The notes under the pieces: model-generated
The model's input: only the letters and a program-made list of their open reading frames with translations
Database searches by the model: none
Told to the model about the DNA's origin: nothing
Program-made: the position numbers and the translations under genes
Shown here: in pieces, positions 47,520 to 57,249 of the stretch
Numbering within the stretch: position 1 is the first letter of the stretch
Layout of the letters: each line of letters opens with the position of its first letter
Source: MFD04580-c1 sp963702995
GTDB taxonomy: Bacteria; Planctomycetota; Phycisphaerae; Tepidisphaerales; Tepidisphaeraceae
Direction: 5' to 3'
NCBI GenBank assembly: GCA_963702995.1
Contig: OY969783.1
Location: 310,001 to 374,000 of the forward strand
DNA length: 64,000 nt

Positions 47520-47689
47520 ACCCTCCAATACATCAAATCGTCCACCGTCCCCTCGGCGCCGACCTGGCGGATCATGCGAACCGAGCCGGGCGACGTCAGT
47601 CGGAGGGGCTGCCCGGCGGCGCGACGATTTCTTTCTCCGCTCCTGAAAGCCGCTTGATTCCAGTCGGCCGATCCCGATTCTACCCGGGC

Positions 47690-48763
47690 ATGACCTCGCG
47701 CTTACCTCTTCCGCGGACCGATCCGACTCCGATCTTCGAAGCGTTCCGCGGCAACCTCGGCACCGAGTTGCTCGCGGCCGCCGTGGCGCACTTCAACCTG
47801 TTCGGACTCTTGGCCGAAGGGCCGCTGTCGCTGGACGACGTCGCGGCACGCCTCGGCCTGCGGCGCCGCGCCGCCATCGTCCTGACGTGCGCCATGCGGG
47901 CGATGGGCTTCATCAGCGCTGACGATCAGGGGCGGCTGACGCTCACCCCGATCGCACTGGAGCACCTTATTCCCGGCGGCCTCCTTTACGTGGGCGACTA
48001 CGTCGGGCTGGTGGCCGAGTCGGCCGGGGTGCGGGAGATGGTCGAGCGGCTGCGGACCAACCGGCCCGCCGGCGCGGCCCCCGCACATGGGGCAGCGCCC
48101 GCCAATGCGGCCGCTGGCGTGGCGTTTATCTACCGGGAAGGGTCCGACTCGGCAATGGAGAACGAGGCTTCGGCGCGTCGCCTCACCCTGGCGCTGGCGG
48201 GGCGGGCGCGGAACGTCGCGCCAGCACTGGCGAAGAACTTGCCTCTCCCCGGCGTCAAGAGGCTGCTCGATGTTGGCGGCGGGACGGGGATCTATTCGCT
48301 GGCGCTGCTGCACGCAAACCCCTCTCTGGCGGCCGTGGTCTGGGATCGCCCGGAGGTGCTGAAGGTGGCGGCGGAGTTTGCCGAGGAGCAGGGCCTCACC
48401 GGCCGCGTCACGCTCGCCCCCGGCGATATGTTCTCCGACCCCGTCCCCACGGAGTGCGACGCCGTGCTCCTCTCCAACATCCTGCACGACTGGGACGAGC
48501 CGGAGTGCCGGGAACTGATCGCCCGCGTCGCCGCCGCCCTCCCCTCCGGCGGCCGGGTGCTGATCCACGACGTCTTCCTCGATGACGACCTTGGCGGGCC
48601 GCTCCCCGTCGCGCTCTATTCGGCTTCGCTTTTCTCGCTCACCGAAGGCCGAGCTTACAGCGCCGCCGAATATCGCGCGTTCCTGCGGACCGCCGGCCTG
48701 CGCCCGCAACCCATTGTGCCGACATTGGTCCACTGCGGCGTGATGGTGGGGATCAAAGATTGA
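47690..48763 (+). CDS. O-methyltransferase, acetylserotonin/hydroxyneurosporene type
   Basis: ATG at 47690 (MTSRLPLPRTDPTPIFEAFR); the frame is open far upstream through repeat DNA. An N-terminal winged-helix dimerisation region (LAAAVAHFNLFGLLAEGPLS, LDDVAARLGLRRRAAIVLTC) is followed by the class I methyltransferase domain with SAM loop LLDVGGGTGIYSLAL, the motif LLSNILHDWDEPECREL and GGRVLIHDVFLDDDLGGP. The His in LHDWDE is the usual catalytic base. 357 residues; acceptor substrate unknown. No biosynthetic cluster surrounds it. Confidence 0.88.
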   Translation: MTSRLPLPRTDPTPIFEAFRGNLGTELLAAAVAHFNLFGLLAEGPLSLDDVAARLGLRRRAAIVLTCAMRAMGFISADDQGRLTLTPIALEHLIPGGLLYVGDYVGLVAESAGVREMVERLRTNRPAGAAPAHGAAPANAAAGVAFIYREGSDSAMENEASARRLTLALAGRARNVAPALAKNLPLPGVKRLLDVGGGTGIYSLALLHANPSLAAVVWDRPEVLKVAAEFAEEQGLTGRVTLAPGDMFSDPVPTECDAVLLSNILHDWDEPECRELIARVAAALPSGGRVLIHDVFLDDDLGGPLPVALYSASLFSLTEGRAYSAAEYRAFLRTAGLRPQPIVPTLVHCGVMVGIKD

Positions 48764-48787
48764 TCCGCTTGACCCGCGCAAGTAGCA

Positions 48788-48856
48788 GGCACGCTCCGTG
48801 TGCCGTCCACCAATCTTCGAGGCATTTTTGAAACGGAGCGGCACACGGAGTGTGCC
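48788..48856. repeat. Family C palindrome pair
   Basis: GGCACGCTCCGTGTGCC at 48788-48804 and GGCACACGGAGTGTGCC at 48840-48856 form an inverted pair between two convergent genes, where they could act as a terminator-like structure. Confidence 0.8.
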
Positions 48857-48867
48857 TGCAACGGGGC

Positions 48868-49497
48868 TCACAGGCCCGGGATGTGAATCCCCTTGGTCAG
48901 GTTCGGGATCTGCGTGTCCCCGCCGACGGTGTCAACCGGCGGCTTGGCGGGGGCGGCGGCAGGCGGGGTCGCGGCGGGCGTCGATACGTCCGCGGCGGCC
49001 GCGGGCGTTGAGCCGTCGGCGGCGGGCGTGGCCGGCGTGGCGACGGCGGCGGGGGGAGAAGACGGGTCGAGCGTCGGCTTGCCGTTGGCCGTCAGGATAT
49101 ACTTCTGACCGCCGCGGAGGATGGTCAACGCCTTCTGGCGGGTTCCGGCCTCGGCGACCATGCTGGTCGCGATCTGATAATCACCATACATGGAGACCGG
49201 GTCGTCCCCGATCTTCTGGATCTCGTCCCCCTTGGCGAGGTGGAAGTAGGTATCGAAGTAGCCGCCCGGGACCATGTCGGAAACGACCAGGCCCGTCAGT
49301 TCACTGCCGCGCATCTTGGGGTCAAGCGTGACCGAGTCGCTCGCCGACTTCCCATCCGTCCCCCGCCCGGTGACTGGCGCCATCTCCTGCTGAATCTGGT
49401 GCCCCTTTTCCGCCGTCTTCAGCGACGTCTCGCTGAACAGGTAAAACATCAACGCCACGACGAGTAGCAGCGACAAGAGGCCAAATCCCATGCGCAT
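48868..49497 (-). CDS. Membrane-anchored PDZ-like protein
   Basis: AGGAG seven bases before ATG 49497 (MRMGFGLLSLLLVVALMFYL) sets the start. After the N-terminal helix the protein has a short PDZ-like domain: LTGLVVSDMVPGGYFDTYFH, LAKGDEIQKIGDDPVSMYGD, RQKALTILRGGQKYIL. An Ala/Pro/Thr-rich tail of about 75 residues follows. 209 residues. The layout recalls the type II secretion GspC periplasmic region, but no secretion genes are adjacent. Function unknown. Confidence 0.65.
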   Translation of the reverse strand: MRMGFGLLSLLLVVALMFYLFSETSLKTAEKGHQIQQEMAPVTGRGTDGKSASDSVTLDPKMRGSELTGLVVSDMVPGGYFDTYFHLAKGDEIQKIGDDPVSMYGDYQIATSMVAEAGTRQKALTILRGGQKYILTANGKPTLDPSSPPAAVATPATPAADGSTPAAAADVSTPAATPPAAAPAKPPVDTVGGDTQIPNLTKGIHIPGL

Positions 49498-49880
49498 GAG
49501 CGTCTCCTGGAGAAAGGACGCCACGCATTATGACGCGCCCCAGGCCTGAACGACAGGATCAAGTGAGATTTCGATCGCTGCGCCGCGGGCACCGAAGTCT
49601 TCCACGTGCGGCCGTGCCGCGGTCGAGTGCCGCGCAAGCAGGAGTGTCTCTCTTTTCCCTCTCGCAACACGCGCGGCAACCGTCCAAACTCTGGGTTCCC
49701 TCGGCGTTCCTGCCTTGGCGCTCGTGGCGACTCGGCGTCACTCCTCCTGGCTGAAGACAAAGTGAACGAAAAGACGCCAGGAGCGCCAAGGAAGGAGCGA
49801 CAAGAAATCCGAAGAGGCCGGAAGGGGTTTTCTTTTGGAAATCGATCGTGTTCCGAGCGCGGCCGCCTGGCACTGGGGTT
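49498..49880. other. Intergenic region with inverted repeat 49713-49791
   Basis: CCTTGGCGCTC (49713-49723) and GAGCGCCAAGG (49781-49791) form an inverted repeat around 57 bp. No gene is supported in this 383-bp gap. Confidence 0.55.
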
Positions 49881-51436
49881 TCAGGCGGCCGGCCTCAGCA
49901 AACTGTCGCCGGCAAACGCACCGATGCCGGCCATCATCGGACCGAAGGCCCGTCGCCGGACGCCCCGGGCACTTCCCGGCGTGGTGACGGCGATCGGGCG
50001 CGTGCTGGACGAGGAGCCGTAGGCGTTTACCGAGCGGATGCGATAGTAATAAGTCTCCGCGGGGGCAACCGTCCGGTCGACGTACGACAGGGCGGTCGAG
50101 GGGGCCGAGAAGCTCGTCACCGGCCCTTGGAAGTAGGGGCTCTGGGAGCGATCGATCACGAAACCGGTCTCCGATTTGGACGGGTTCTGCCACGAGAGAT
50201 TGACGACCGTGCCCGACGCCGCCCATCCCGTCAGCCCCGTCGGGCGGACAGGCTTATGGGTGCGGCCGCTCACCCCCGTACCCACCGTGACGACAACATC
50301 GCTGCTCGACGTCAACTGGCCGTCGTTCGCGGTCATCCGAAGCTGGTACGTTCCTGGCGTTGTGAAAGTAACGTCCGTCGTCGGCCACGTGGGATGCGCG
50401 AAGGTCACCGGCCCGGGCGCGCTGATAACGGACCAATTATCCGACCGCATCGTCGGCCCGTCGATGGTCGGCCCGTCCTGGACGGACACGCCGACGCTCG
50501 CCGTCCCCGGCCCGCCACGTTCACCATCCCGGCCGAGGAGACCACCGGCGCGGTATTGGTATTGCCCGCCGTACCCTCGACGATCGCGTTGAAGAAGCCA
50601 TTGGCAATGCGGCCATATGCGTCGGCCGAGGCGGGATGAATCCCATCCGGCACGTCAAGCGGAGTGTCAGCGATCGATCCCGCCGGCCCACCGCCCGCCT
50701 GCGGCGCCCATTGGATGTCGTGCCCCATCATGCGGAAGCTCGTCGCCACCTGCCGCATGCGGTCTCGCAGGTCCTCCATCAGAGCATCCGAGACAACGTC
50801 GCGCTTATATAGCACCGGCGCCGCGATCACTTTGATCTGGGGCGAAAGGCCGAAGATCTGCTGGAGCACCATCGAGTATTCGGTCGCCCGGTTCGCCGGG
50901 GTCAGCGAGTCGATCGGCGTCATGTCGTTCACGCCGATCATCAGCAGGATCACGTCGGGCTGATAGGTGTTGATCGCATTCTGGATCTCGGCCCCGTAGA
51001 GCTGCCGCGGGGCATCCCAGGTGATCGTGTCGCCCGCGGCCATCGAGTCCAACCCCGGGGCCGGCGCGGTCGCGTTGATCATCCGCTCGCCCGAGTACCC
51101 CTCGTGGTTGGGGTCGGCCATCCCGTCAGAAAAGGTCGTCTGGCTTCCGACAAAGTCGAACTGGTAGCCGGCGGCCGCCAGCTTTTCCTGGAGCGGCAGG
51201 CGATAGCTTCCGGAAAAGTGCGAGCCGGCGGTGATCGAGTCCCCCATCGCCATGAAGCGGGTCATGTGCGACGGGTCGATGGCGGTGAAGTATCGGCGGC
51301 CCTCCAGCGCCTCGGTCACCGGCGCGAACGGGAGCAGCAGTTTGCTCGCGCGGCCCTCCGGGGCAATCGCGGCCGCACGCTGGGCGATCCGGCGGCTTTC
51401 CACAGTTCGAGCACGTCGAGCGATGAAGCGATGCAT
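49881..51436 (-). CDS. Secreted SGNH hydrolase with Fn3-type domain, frameshifted near 50512
   Basis: GGAAGG precedes ATG 51436. The N-terminus is basic and contains TEALEGRRYFTA, an LExR-type motif like that of the LGFP protein. The hydrolase domain shows FMAMGDSITAGSHF (block I Ser), VILLMIGVNDMTP, and DGIHPASADAYG (Asp-x-x-His). The frame breaks at MVNVAG. One extra G in the GGG run restores GPGTASVGVSVQDGPTIDG, an Ig-like segment, and a fibronectin type III domain (LSWQNPSKSETGFVIDRS, AETYYYRIRSVNAYGSSSST). About 518 residues. Likely an extracellular esterase acting on polysaccharide or lipid. Confidence 0.83.
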
Positions 51437-51866
51437 GCGGTGACCTTCCGTCGAAATCTCATCTCGCGCACCGCCGCATGGAGGGCGAGCGCGGACGCTC
51501 CGGAGCAGCCGCCGGACGGCGGCCGTTGCCGGGGTTCATCGGCGGAGACGGACCAAACTCACCGAAGGAGCGCGTGCGGTCAGGCACTCTCCAACGGTTG
51601 GGCGTGTTTTCCTGCCGCAATCGGGGGTGAAGGATCGTTATCGGACAATCAGCGGGAATCGGTGGAGGATGGAGGGTACGGAAGGTCCGATAATACGGCT
51701 GGTGTTCATTGATGCTTGGCAGACGACATGCGACCGGTCGTGCGCCGCCCAAGGCAGGGTGGGCCAGGCAGCGAAATGATCAAGCCGAGCAGAGCAGGCT
51801 CGCAGCCAACGAACAGTTCGCTTCGAACGGCGGCCGTTCCACGCCCGCCAAGGCCATTCAGTCCCG
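51437..51866. other. Intergenic gap between the SGNH gene and the ABC permease gene
   Basis: I see no gene, repeat family or clear hairpin in these 430 bp. The SGNH promoter must lie here. Confidence 0.4.
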
Positions 51867-52910
51867 TTATCGCAGTGCTGTCGTATGCCGCAGCCGATCC
51901 AGCGCAACGGCGACAATGATGATCCCGCCGGTGACGATCTCCTGGACGGCGTTGCTGTACCCCATCTTCGTGCAGCCGTTGGCGACGGCGGTCATGATCA
52001 GCGCGCCAATCATGCTGCCGGTGACCGACCCTTCGCCCCCGGAAAGGCTGGCGCCGCCGACCACGACGGCGGCGATGATGTTCAGTTCCATCCCCATCGC
52101 GGTGGTGGGGTCGCCGAGGGTGAGGTTCGAGAATTGGAGAACGCCCGCTACGCCGACCAGCACGGCGCCCAGCGTGTAGACCATCACCTTTGTCATCCAG
52201 ACGTTTACGCCACAGAGCCGGGCTGTCTGTTCGTTGGAGCCGATGGCGTAGACGTGTCGCCCGAACTTGGTGTACCGCAGAGCGCCCGCCACTCCAACGG
52301 CAAGGATCGCGGCAACCCAGAAGCCCGGCGGAAGCTCCCACAGAACCCGCAGCGGCTTGAAAGCCGGCAGCCATGCCGGCACCTTGCGGAACGGCACGAT
52401 CAGCACATCGTCCAGCCAGAGCGCCGGGATGCGGGGGTCCACCGTGTTGCCCTCGGACAATTCCTTCGCCGCGCCGCGGAGGGCGGTCAGGGACCCCAGC
52501 GTGACGATGAACGGCGCCATGCGAAGCGAAGTAACCAGACCTCCGATGATCAGGCCGGCTAGGGCGGCGCAGCCGACCCCGGCCGCGATGGCCAGGCTCG
52601 GCGCGTAATGCATTTTGAGCACTTGTGCGACGATGACCGTCACCAGCGCGATGTTGGACGCGACCGACAGATCGATCCCGCCGGAGATAATGATGATCGT
52701 CATCCCCAGCGCCGCCGTCGCGACGACGACCGTCTGGGTCAGCATCACCTCAATGTTGGACATCGTGGGGAACCGCGCCGGCCGCAGGTATGTGAACAGC
52801 GCGAAGATCAGCGCCAGACCGAGGAACGGCGCCAGCCTGGCAACGACAGCGCCCAAGGTAACGGCTGGGGCGTCGGCTTCCATGGGCTCAAGAGAGTGGG
52901 CAACGGGCAT
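51867..52910 (-). CDS. Ribose-type (CUT2) sugar ABC transporter permease
   Basis: Start at MPVAHSLEPMEADAP (52910), 13 bp after the ATPase stop. The 347-residue product is an RbsC/BPD_transp_2 permease: GMTIIIISGGIDLSVASNIA (the conserved SGGIDLS), PFIVTLGSLTALRG, YAIGSNEQTARLCGVNV, and GMELNIIAAVVVGGASLSGG. About eight to ten helices. It forms the membrane channel of the importer with the two genes upstream. The sugar is not predictable. Confidence 0.92.
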   Translation of the reverse strand: MPVAHSLEPMEADAPAVTLGAVVARLAPFLGLALIFALFTYLRPARFPTMSNIEVMLTQTVVVATAALGMTIIIISGGIDLSVASNIALVTVIVAQVLKMHYAPSLAIAAGVGCAALAGLIIGGLVTSLRMAPFIVTLGSLTALRGAAKELSEGNTVDPRIPALWLDDVLIVPFRKVPAWLPAFKPLRVLWELPPGFWVAAILAVGVAGALRYTKFGRHVYAIGSNEQTARLCGVNVWMTKVMVYTLGAVLVGVAGVLQFSNLTLGDPTTAMGMELNIIAAVVVGGASLSGGEGSVTGSMIGALIMTAVANGCTKMGYSNAVQEIVTGGIIIVAVALDRLRHTTALR

Positions 52911-52923
52911 GGGCAGGTCTCTT

Positions 52924-54525
52924 TCACTGGGCGGTATCGAGGCTCTCACCCGGACCAGCCGCGCTCGGCTCCGCGGGGTCGGCACCGGTGGCCTCGGTCA
53001 TGATTCGATGCTCGTTCGTCTCGGCCACCGGCCACGCCGGGCCGAGCCGCCCGCGGCACATGACGGCGATCCGGTCGCACACGCCAAGCAACTCCGGCAG
53101 GTAACTGCTCACCAACAGGATCGCCCGCGGACGGCGGCCGGTGGCGGCGTCGCCCACGGCGAGCTCGTTGATCAGCCGATAAATCTCCGCCTTGGAACCG
53201 ACGTCGATCCCCCGCGTCGGCTCGTCCAGCAGGAGCACATCGACATCGTGGTGCAGAAGACGGGCAATCGCCACCTTCTGCTGGTTCCCGCCCGACAAGT
53301 CCCCGATCGGCTGCCGCGGGCTCCGGCACTTGACCCCAATCCGCTTGACCCAACGGGCGGCCGCCGTGTCTTGTCCGCCCGGCGTTACAATGAAACGCAA
53401 CCGGGACAGCAGCGACGGCGCTAGCCCCGACAGCCGGGAAAGCGTCAGGTTATCGGCGATCGGCAGGTTCAGGGCGAGACCCTCGGTCTTGCGGTCCTCG
53501 CTGACCATGCCCACCCCTTGCCGCCAGCGGCCGGCAGGCGACGCCGCGCCCCCATCACCCGCGACCCGCACCTGCCCGCGCCGTACCGGGCTCAGCGCGA
53601 AGATCGCCCGCAGCAGTTCCGTCCTTCCCGCTCCGACCAGGCCAGCGATGCCGATCACCTCGCCGCGTCGCAGGGTGAGAGACGCGTGGGTAGGCCGCAT
53701 CACGCCGGCGAGGGAATCGACCTCGAGCAACGGCTCCCCCGGCGTGCGGGCCGACCGCGGGTAGAGGTCTTCCACCTGGCGGCCGACCATCATCTCGATG
53801 ATCCGCGCCGTCGGCACATCGGCGGTGACGCCGGACCCAACGCTTTGCCCGTCGCGCAGCACCGTGAAGACGTCTGATATCGCCTTCACTTCCTCCAGAA
53901 AGTGCGAGATATAGATCACTGAGATCCCCGTCGCCTTCAGCCGGCGGACCAGGTCGAAGAGCAGGCCGATGTCGTGCGCGGTCAGGCTACTGGTCGGTTC
54001 GTCGAGGACGAGCACGCGGCAGCCGACGGCCACGGCCCGGCCAATCTCGACCAGTTGTTGTTCCGCGATCGAAAGGCGGCCGGCGGGGAGGTCCAGTGGG
54101 ATGTCCGGCCGCCCGACCTGCCGCAGCGCGGCGGCCGCCACGCCACGAACCTTCCGCCAGTTTATAAACGGCCCGAAACCAGGCTCCATTCCCAGGGAAA
54201 TATTCTCCATCACCGTCAGATGGCGGGCGAGCGAAAGTTCCTGGTAGATCATCGCGACGCCGGCCTGCCGAGCTGAGTGCGGGCTTTGCGGGCGATAGCG
54301 CTGTCCGTCGAGCCACATCTCCCCATCGTCGGGCCGATAGGCGCCGGAGAGGACCTTCATGAGCGTGCTTTTTCCCGCCCCGTTCTCGCCGACCAGCGCC
54401 AGCACCTGCCCGGGAAGGACGGCCAGCGCGACGCCCCCGAGTGCCCTCGTAGCGCCAAACCGCTTGTGAACGCCCTTCATCTCAAGGCGCGGCGAGAGGG
54501 GTTGGAGGAGGGGCGGGTGGGTCAA
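52924..54525 (-). CDS. Sugar ABC transporter ATP-binding protein, two-domain (RbsA/MglA type)
   Basis: 533 residues with two ABC cassettes. The first has Walker A GENGAGKST, Q-loop MIYQELSLARH, signature LSIAEQQLVEIGRA and Walker B VLVLDEPTSSL. The second has the degenerate P-loop GLVGAGRTELL, usual for this family, then SEDRKTEGL, signature LSGGNQQKVAIARL and Walker B VLLLDEPTRGIDVG. It energises uptake through the permease. The operon order is binding protein, ATPase, permease, with an 81-bp gap after the binding protein gene. Confidence 0.94.
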   Translation of the reverse strand: MTHPPLLQPLSPRLEMKGVHKRFGATRALGGVALAVLPGQVLALVGENGAGKSTLMKVLSGAYRPDDGEMWLDGQRYRPQSPHSARQAGVAMIYQELSLARHLTVMENISLGMEPGFGPFINWRKVRGVAAAALRQVGRPDIPLDLPAGRLSIAEQQLVEIGRAVAVGCRVLVLDEPTSSLTAHDIGLLFDLVRRLKATGISVIYISHFLEEVKAISDVFTVLRDGQSVGSGVTADVPTARIIEMMVGRQVEDLYPRSARTPGEPLLEVDSLAGVMRPTHASLTLRRGEVIGIAGLVGAGRTELLRAIFALSPVRRGQVRVAGDGGAASPAGRWRQGVGMVSEDRKTEGLALNLPIADNLTLSRLSGLAPSLLSRLRFIVTPGGQDTAAARWVKRIGVKCRSPRQPIGDLSGGNQQKVAIARLLHHDVDVLLLDEPTRGIDVGSKAEIYRLINELAVGDAATGRRPRAILLVSSYLPELLGVCDRIAVMCRGRLGPAWPVAETNEHRIMTEATGADPAEPSAAGPGESLDTAQ

Positions 54526-54606
54526 CGGTACGTTTCGGTCGAACGACGACGGAAGAGCGAGCTACGCGGGGAATGACAGGGCGGCGCCGGTCGCCCCCCG
54601 GCGGCG

Positions 54607-55620
54607 TTATGGGCGCTTCAGCAGCGCCTTGACGTCAGGAGAGTTGATGTTGTCACGGGTGATCACGACGACGCCGGTATCGATGAACTTGGGGACGGTC
54701 TTTCCCGCGAGCTTGTCGTTCAGCGCCTTGATGGCCTCATACCCCATTTTCTCCGGGTTCTGGGCGACAAGGGCGTCGATCTCCCCCTTCTCCAGCGCCT
54801 CGACGAGGGAAGGCGTCGCGTCGAAGCCGACAAACTTCACCTTCCCCGCGAGGTTGTTCTTTCGCAGCGCGCCCAGCATGCCGAGCGTGCTCGACTCATT
54901 GGGGCAGAAGATCCCGTCGGCCGCTTTCAGCGTGTCGAGCATGTTCATCGCCTCCGTTTGCGCCGAGTCGGTGGTCGCGCCGCCGTACCGGTTGCTCACC
55001 AGGAGCTTCATGTCCGGGTTGGCCTTGACCGCGTCCAGGAACCCCGACTCCCGCGCGTCGGTGCTGGCCGACCCTTCCACGTAGCGAAGCAGGACGATGC
55101 TCCCTTTCTTATTGACGATTCGCGACAACTCCTGCCCGCCAAGGTTGCCGGCCTGACGGTTGTCGGTCGCGACGAGTGTTACGAAGTCGGTCCCGACCTC
55201 GGCTTCGAGCGGCGAATCGAAGATCACCACAGGGATGTTTCGGGCGGCCGCCTGCTTGACCGGGCGGACCAGCGCCTTGGAATCCAGCGGCGCCAGGCAG
55301 ATCCCCGCGACACCGTCGGAGACAAACTGTTCAACAAGCTGGATCTGCTGCGCGCGATCGTCCTCGCGCACCGGCCCCTTCCAGGTAAGCTTAAGGCCGG
55401 TCTCGGCAGCCCCGCGGTTGGCGCCGGCTTCAACCGTTTTCCAGAACTCGTGCGTTGTCCCCTTCGGAATGGCCACCACGTCGCGGCCGGCGGCGCTACT
55501 TTGCGTCGTCGCACCACTCGGCTGGGTGGTGTCATTGTTCGACGTTTCCCGATTACAACCAGCGCCGGCCAAGAGGCCCAGCATCAGAGCACAGCAGGCA
55601 ATCAGGCTCCGCGCGATCAT
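54607..55620 (-). CDS. Ribose-type sugar-binding lipoprotein of the ABC importer
   Basis: A lipoprotein signal (MIARSLIACCALMLGLLAGA then GCNRE) anchors the protein after a Thr/Ser/Gln linker. The periplasmic-binding domain (Peripla_BP_4) shows VVAIPKGTTHEFWKTVEAGA, QLVEQFVSDGVAGICLAPLD, IPVVIFDSPLE, TDNRQAGNLGGQEL and DALVAQNPEKMGYEAIKAL. 337 residues, usual length. It delivers substrate to the two proteins encoded downstream. No kinase, isomerase or regulator lies beside it to identify the sugar. Confidence 0.93.
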   Translation of the reverse strand: MIARSLIACCALMLGLLAGAGCNRETSNNDTTQPSGATTQSSAAGRDVVAIPKGTTHEFWKTVEAGANRGAAETGLKLTWKGPVREDDRAQQIQLVEQFVSDGVAGICLAPLDSKALVRPVKQAAARNIPVVIFDSPLEAEVGTDFVTLVATDNRQAGNLGGQELSRIVNKKGSIVLLRYVEGSASTDARESGFLDAVKANPDMKLLVSNRYGGATTDSAQTEAMNMLDTLKAADGIFCPNESSTLGMLGALRKNNLAGKVKFVGFDATPSLVEALEKGEIDALVAQNPEKMGYEAIKALNDKLAGKTVPKFIDTGVVVITRDNINSPDVKALLKRP

Positions 55621-55789
55621 CGTTCCTCCATCGCCAGAATCGAGTTGAAGTCGGGAGTTGATGTAGCAGGGGCGGGTAACAAATGCAATTTGGCGGCTCG
55701 ATCGCAGGGCGTCCAGGCCGCACGGGACGAGCGCCAGACGCTCGCGATACTCGACGACGGATCGCGCTGCCGTCCGGGGCGTTTTGTAG

Positions 55790-55842
55790 GCCGTGGTTCA
55801 CCACGCCGCATCGACGGATGGCGTGGTGAACCGCGCCCGACG
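55790..55842. repeat. Palindromic repeat, family A
   Basis: GGCCGTGGTTCACCACGCC and GGCGTGGTGAACCGCGCC flank a short spacer, upstream of the binding protein gene and beyond the aroC stop. Confidence 0.75.
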
Positions 55843-55862
55843 CTTCGGCGCCCATACTCCCG

Positions 55863-57032
55863 TCAACGCGGCAGCGCCCTCGCGGCCGCGAGGTATGCGT
55901 CGTAGTTCGCCTTGACCTCCGGCACCGAATCGCCGCCGAACTTTTCGAGCAAGGCGCGGGCGATCTCGAAGGCGATCACGTTCTCCATCACCACCGAGGC
56001 GGCACTGATGGCGGAGATGTCGGAGCGCTCCCAGCCGGCTTCGCTCGGCTCGCGGGTGTTCAGGTCGATGCTGCGGAGCGGCTTGCCCAGCGTGCTAATG
56101 GGCTTCATCGCGCCGCGGACGACAACGGGCTGGCCGTTGGTCATGCCCCCTTCAAGGCCGCCGGCGTTATTGGTCGATCGCGTAAAGCCCAGGGAAGGCG
56201 TACCGCGCTGGGCGGCATCGAAGCCAATCTCGTCATGCACGCGCGAGCCGGGGCGGCGGGCGGTCTCGAAGCCGAGGCCGATCTCAATCCCTTTGAACGC
56301 CTGGATCGCCATGACGGCGGCCGCGATGCGGCTGTCGAGGCGGCCGTCCCACGTCATGCACGAGCCCAGGCCGATCGGGCAGTTGAACACGTGCGCCTCA
56401 ACGACGCCGCCGGCCGTGTCCTTGGCCATCTTCTGGTCGTTGATGAACGCTCGGAACGCTTCGTCGGCGGCCTTGTCGGGGCAATAGACCTCAGACGCAT
56501 CCCGGGCGGCCCGAAGATCGCGCCAGTTGGACGCCGTCACCTCCACCGACGCCGTCGCCTGACCGACCGCGCGGACGAAACCGAACACCTCAATGCCAAA
56601 ATCCTTCAGAAGGCAACGGGCCAGCGCGCCGGCGGCGACGCGGGCGGCCGTCTCGCGAGCGCTCGCGCGCTCCAGCGTCTCCCGGCAGTCGGTCGTCAGC
56701 CACTTGATCGACCCGGCCAGGTCCGCATGCCCCGGGCGCGGCCGATGCAGCGGCGGAGTGGCGGTGGGGTCGTCCAGCCGCGAGTCCTTGTTCGGGATCA
56801 GCATCGCGACCGGCGAGGCGATCGTCCGCCCCATCCGGACGCCGCTCCAGAACTCCACATGATCGGTTTCTATCTTCTGGCGCCCGCCGCGGCCGTAGCC
56901 GCCCTGGCGACGGCGGAGCTCGCCGTCGATCAGGTCGCGATCGATCGCAACGCCGGCCGGCAAACCCTCGACGAGCGTGATCAAGCCCTTGCCGTGAGAC
57001 TCCCCGGCCGTTCGATACCTCAGGTCGGACAT
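55863..57032 (-). CDS. aroC: Chorismate synthase
   Basis: 389 residues starting MSDLRYRTAGESHGKGLITL. Signature regions are visible: GESHGKGL, RRQGGYGRGGRQKIETDHVE, RPRPGHADLAGSIKW, ERASARETAARVAAGALARC, and near the end RSTNNAGGLEGGMTNGQPVV and PISTLGKPLRSIDLNT. It converts EPSP to chorismate with reduced FMN, the last common step of aromatic synthesis. It is not in an operon with the aroK of this window. Complete and unremarkable. Confidence 0.97.
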   Translation of the reverse strand: MSDLRYRTAGESHGKGLITLVEGLPAGVAIDRDLIDGELRRRQGGYGRGGRQKIETDHVEFWSGVRMGRTIASPVAMLIPNKDSRLDDPTATPPLHRPRPGHADLAGSIKWLTTDCRETLERASARETAARVAAGALARCLLKDFGIEVFGFVRAVGQATASVEVTASNWRDLRAARDASEVYCPDKAADEAFRAFINDQKMAKDTAGGVVEAHVFNCPIGLGSCMTWDGRLDSRIAAAVMAIQAFKGIEIGLGFETARRPGSRVHDEIGFDAAQRGTPSLGFTRSTNNAGGLEGGMTNGQPVVVRGAMKPISTLGKPLRSIDLNTREPSEAGWERSDISAISAASVVMENVIAFEIARALLEKFGGDSVPEVKANYDAYLAAARALPR

Positions 57033-57249
57033 AGTTGGGCCATCGTATCAGATCCTCGGGCTCGTTTCGCCGGCCGCGCATGCCAGACCTCGCTTCGATA
57101 AGGCAGTCGGGCGGCACATCCGGAATCCTTCCCCACGACGATCTCCCGCACCGTATAATCCGCTGCCGTCGCCGACGCGGGGTGGCTCGCGCCTGCATCG
57201 ACGATCGACGTGCGCTCTCCACCCTTCACCCTTGCAACGGGGTTTGACT

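Noticed and set aside
47231..47689. N-terminal extension of the methyltransferase
   Set aside because: The open frame runs through the antisense of the SDR fragment; methyltransferase similarity begins after the ATG at 47690.
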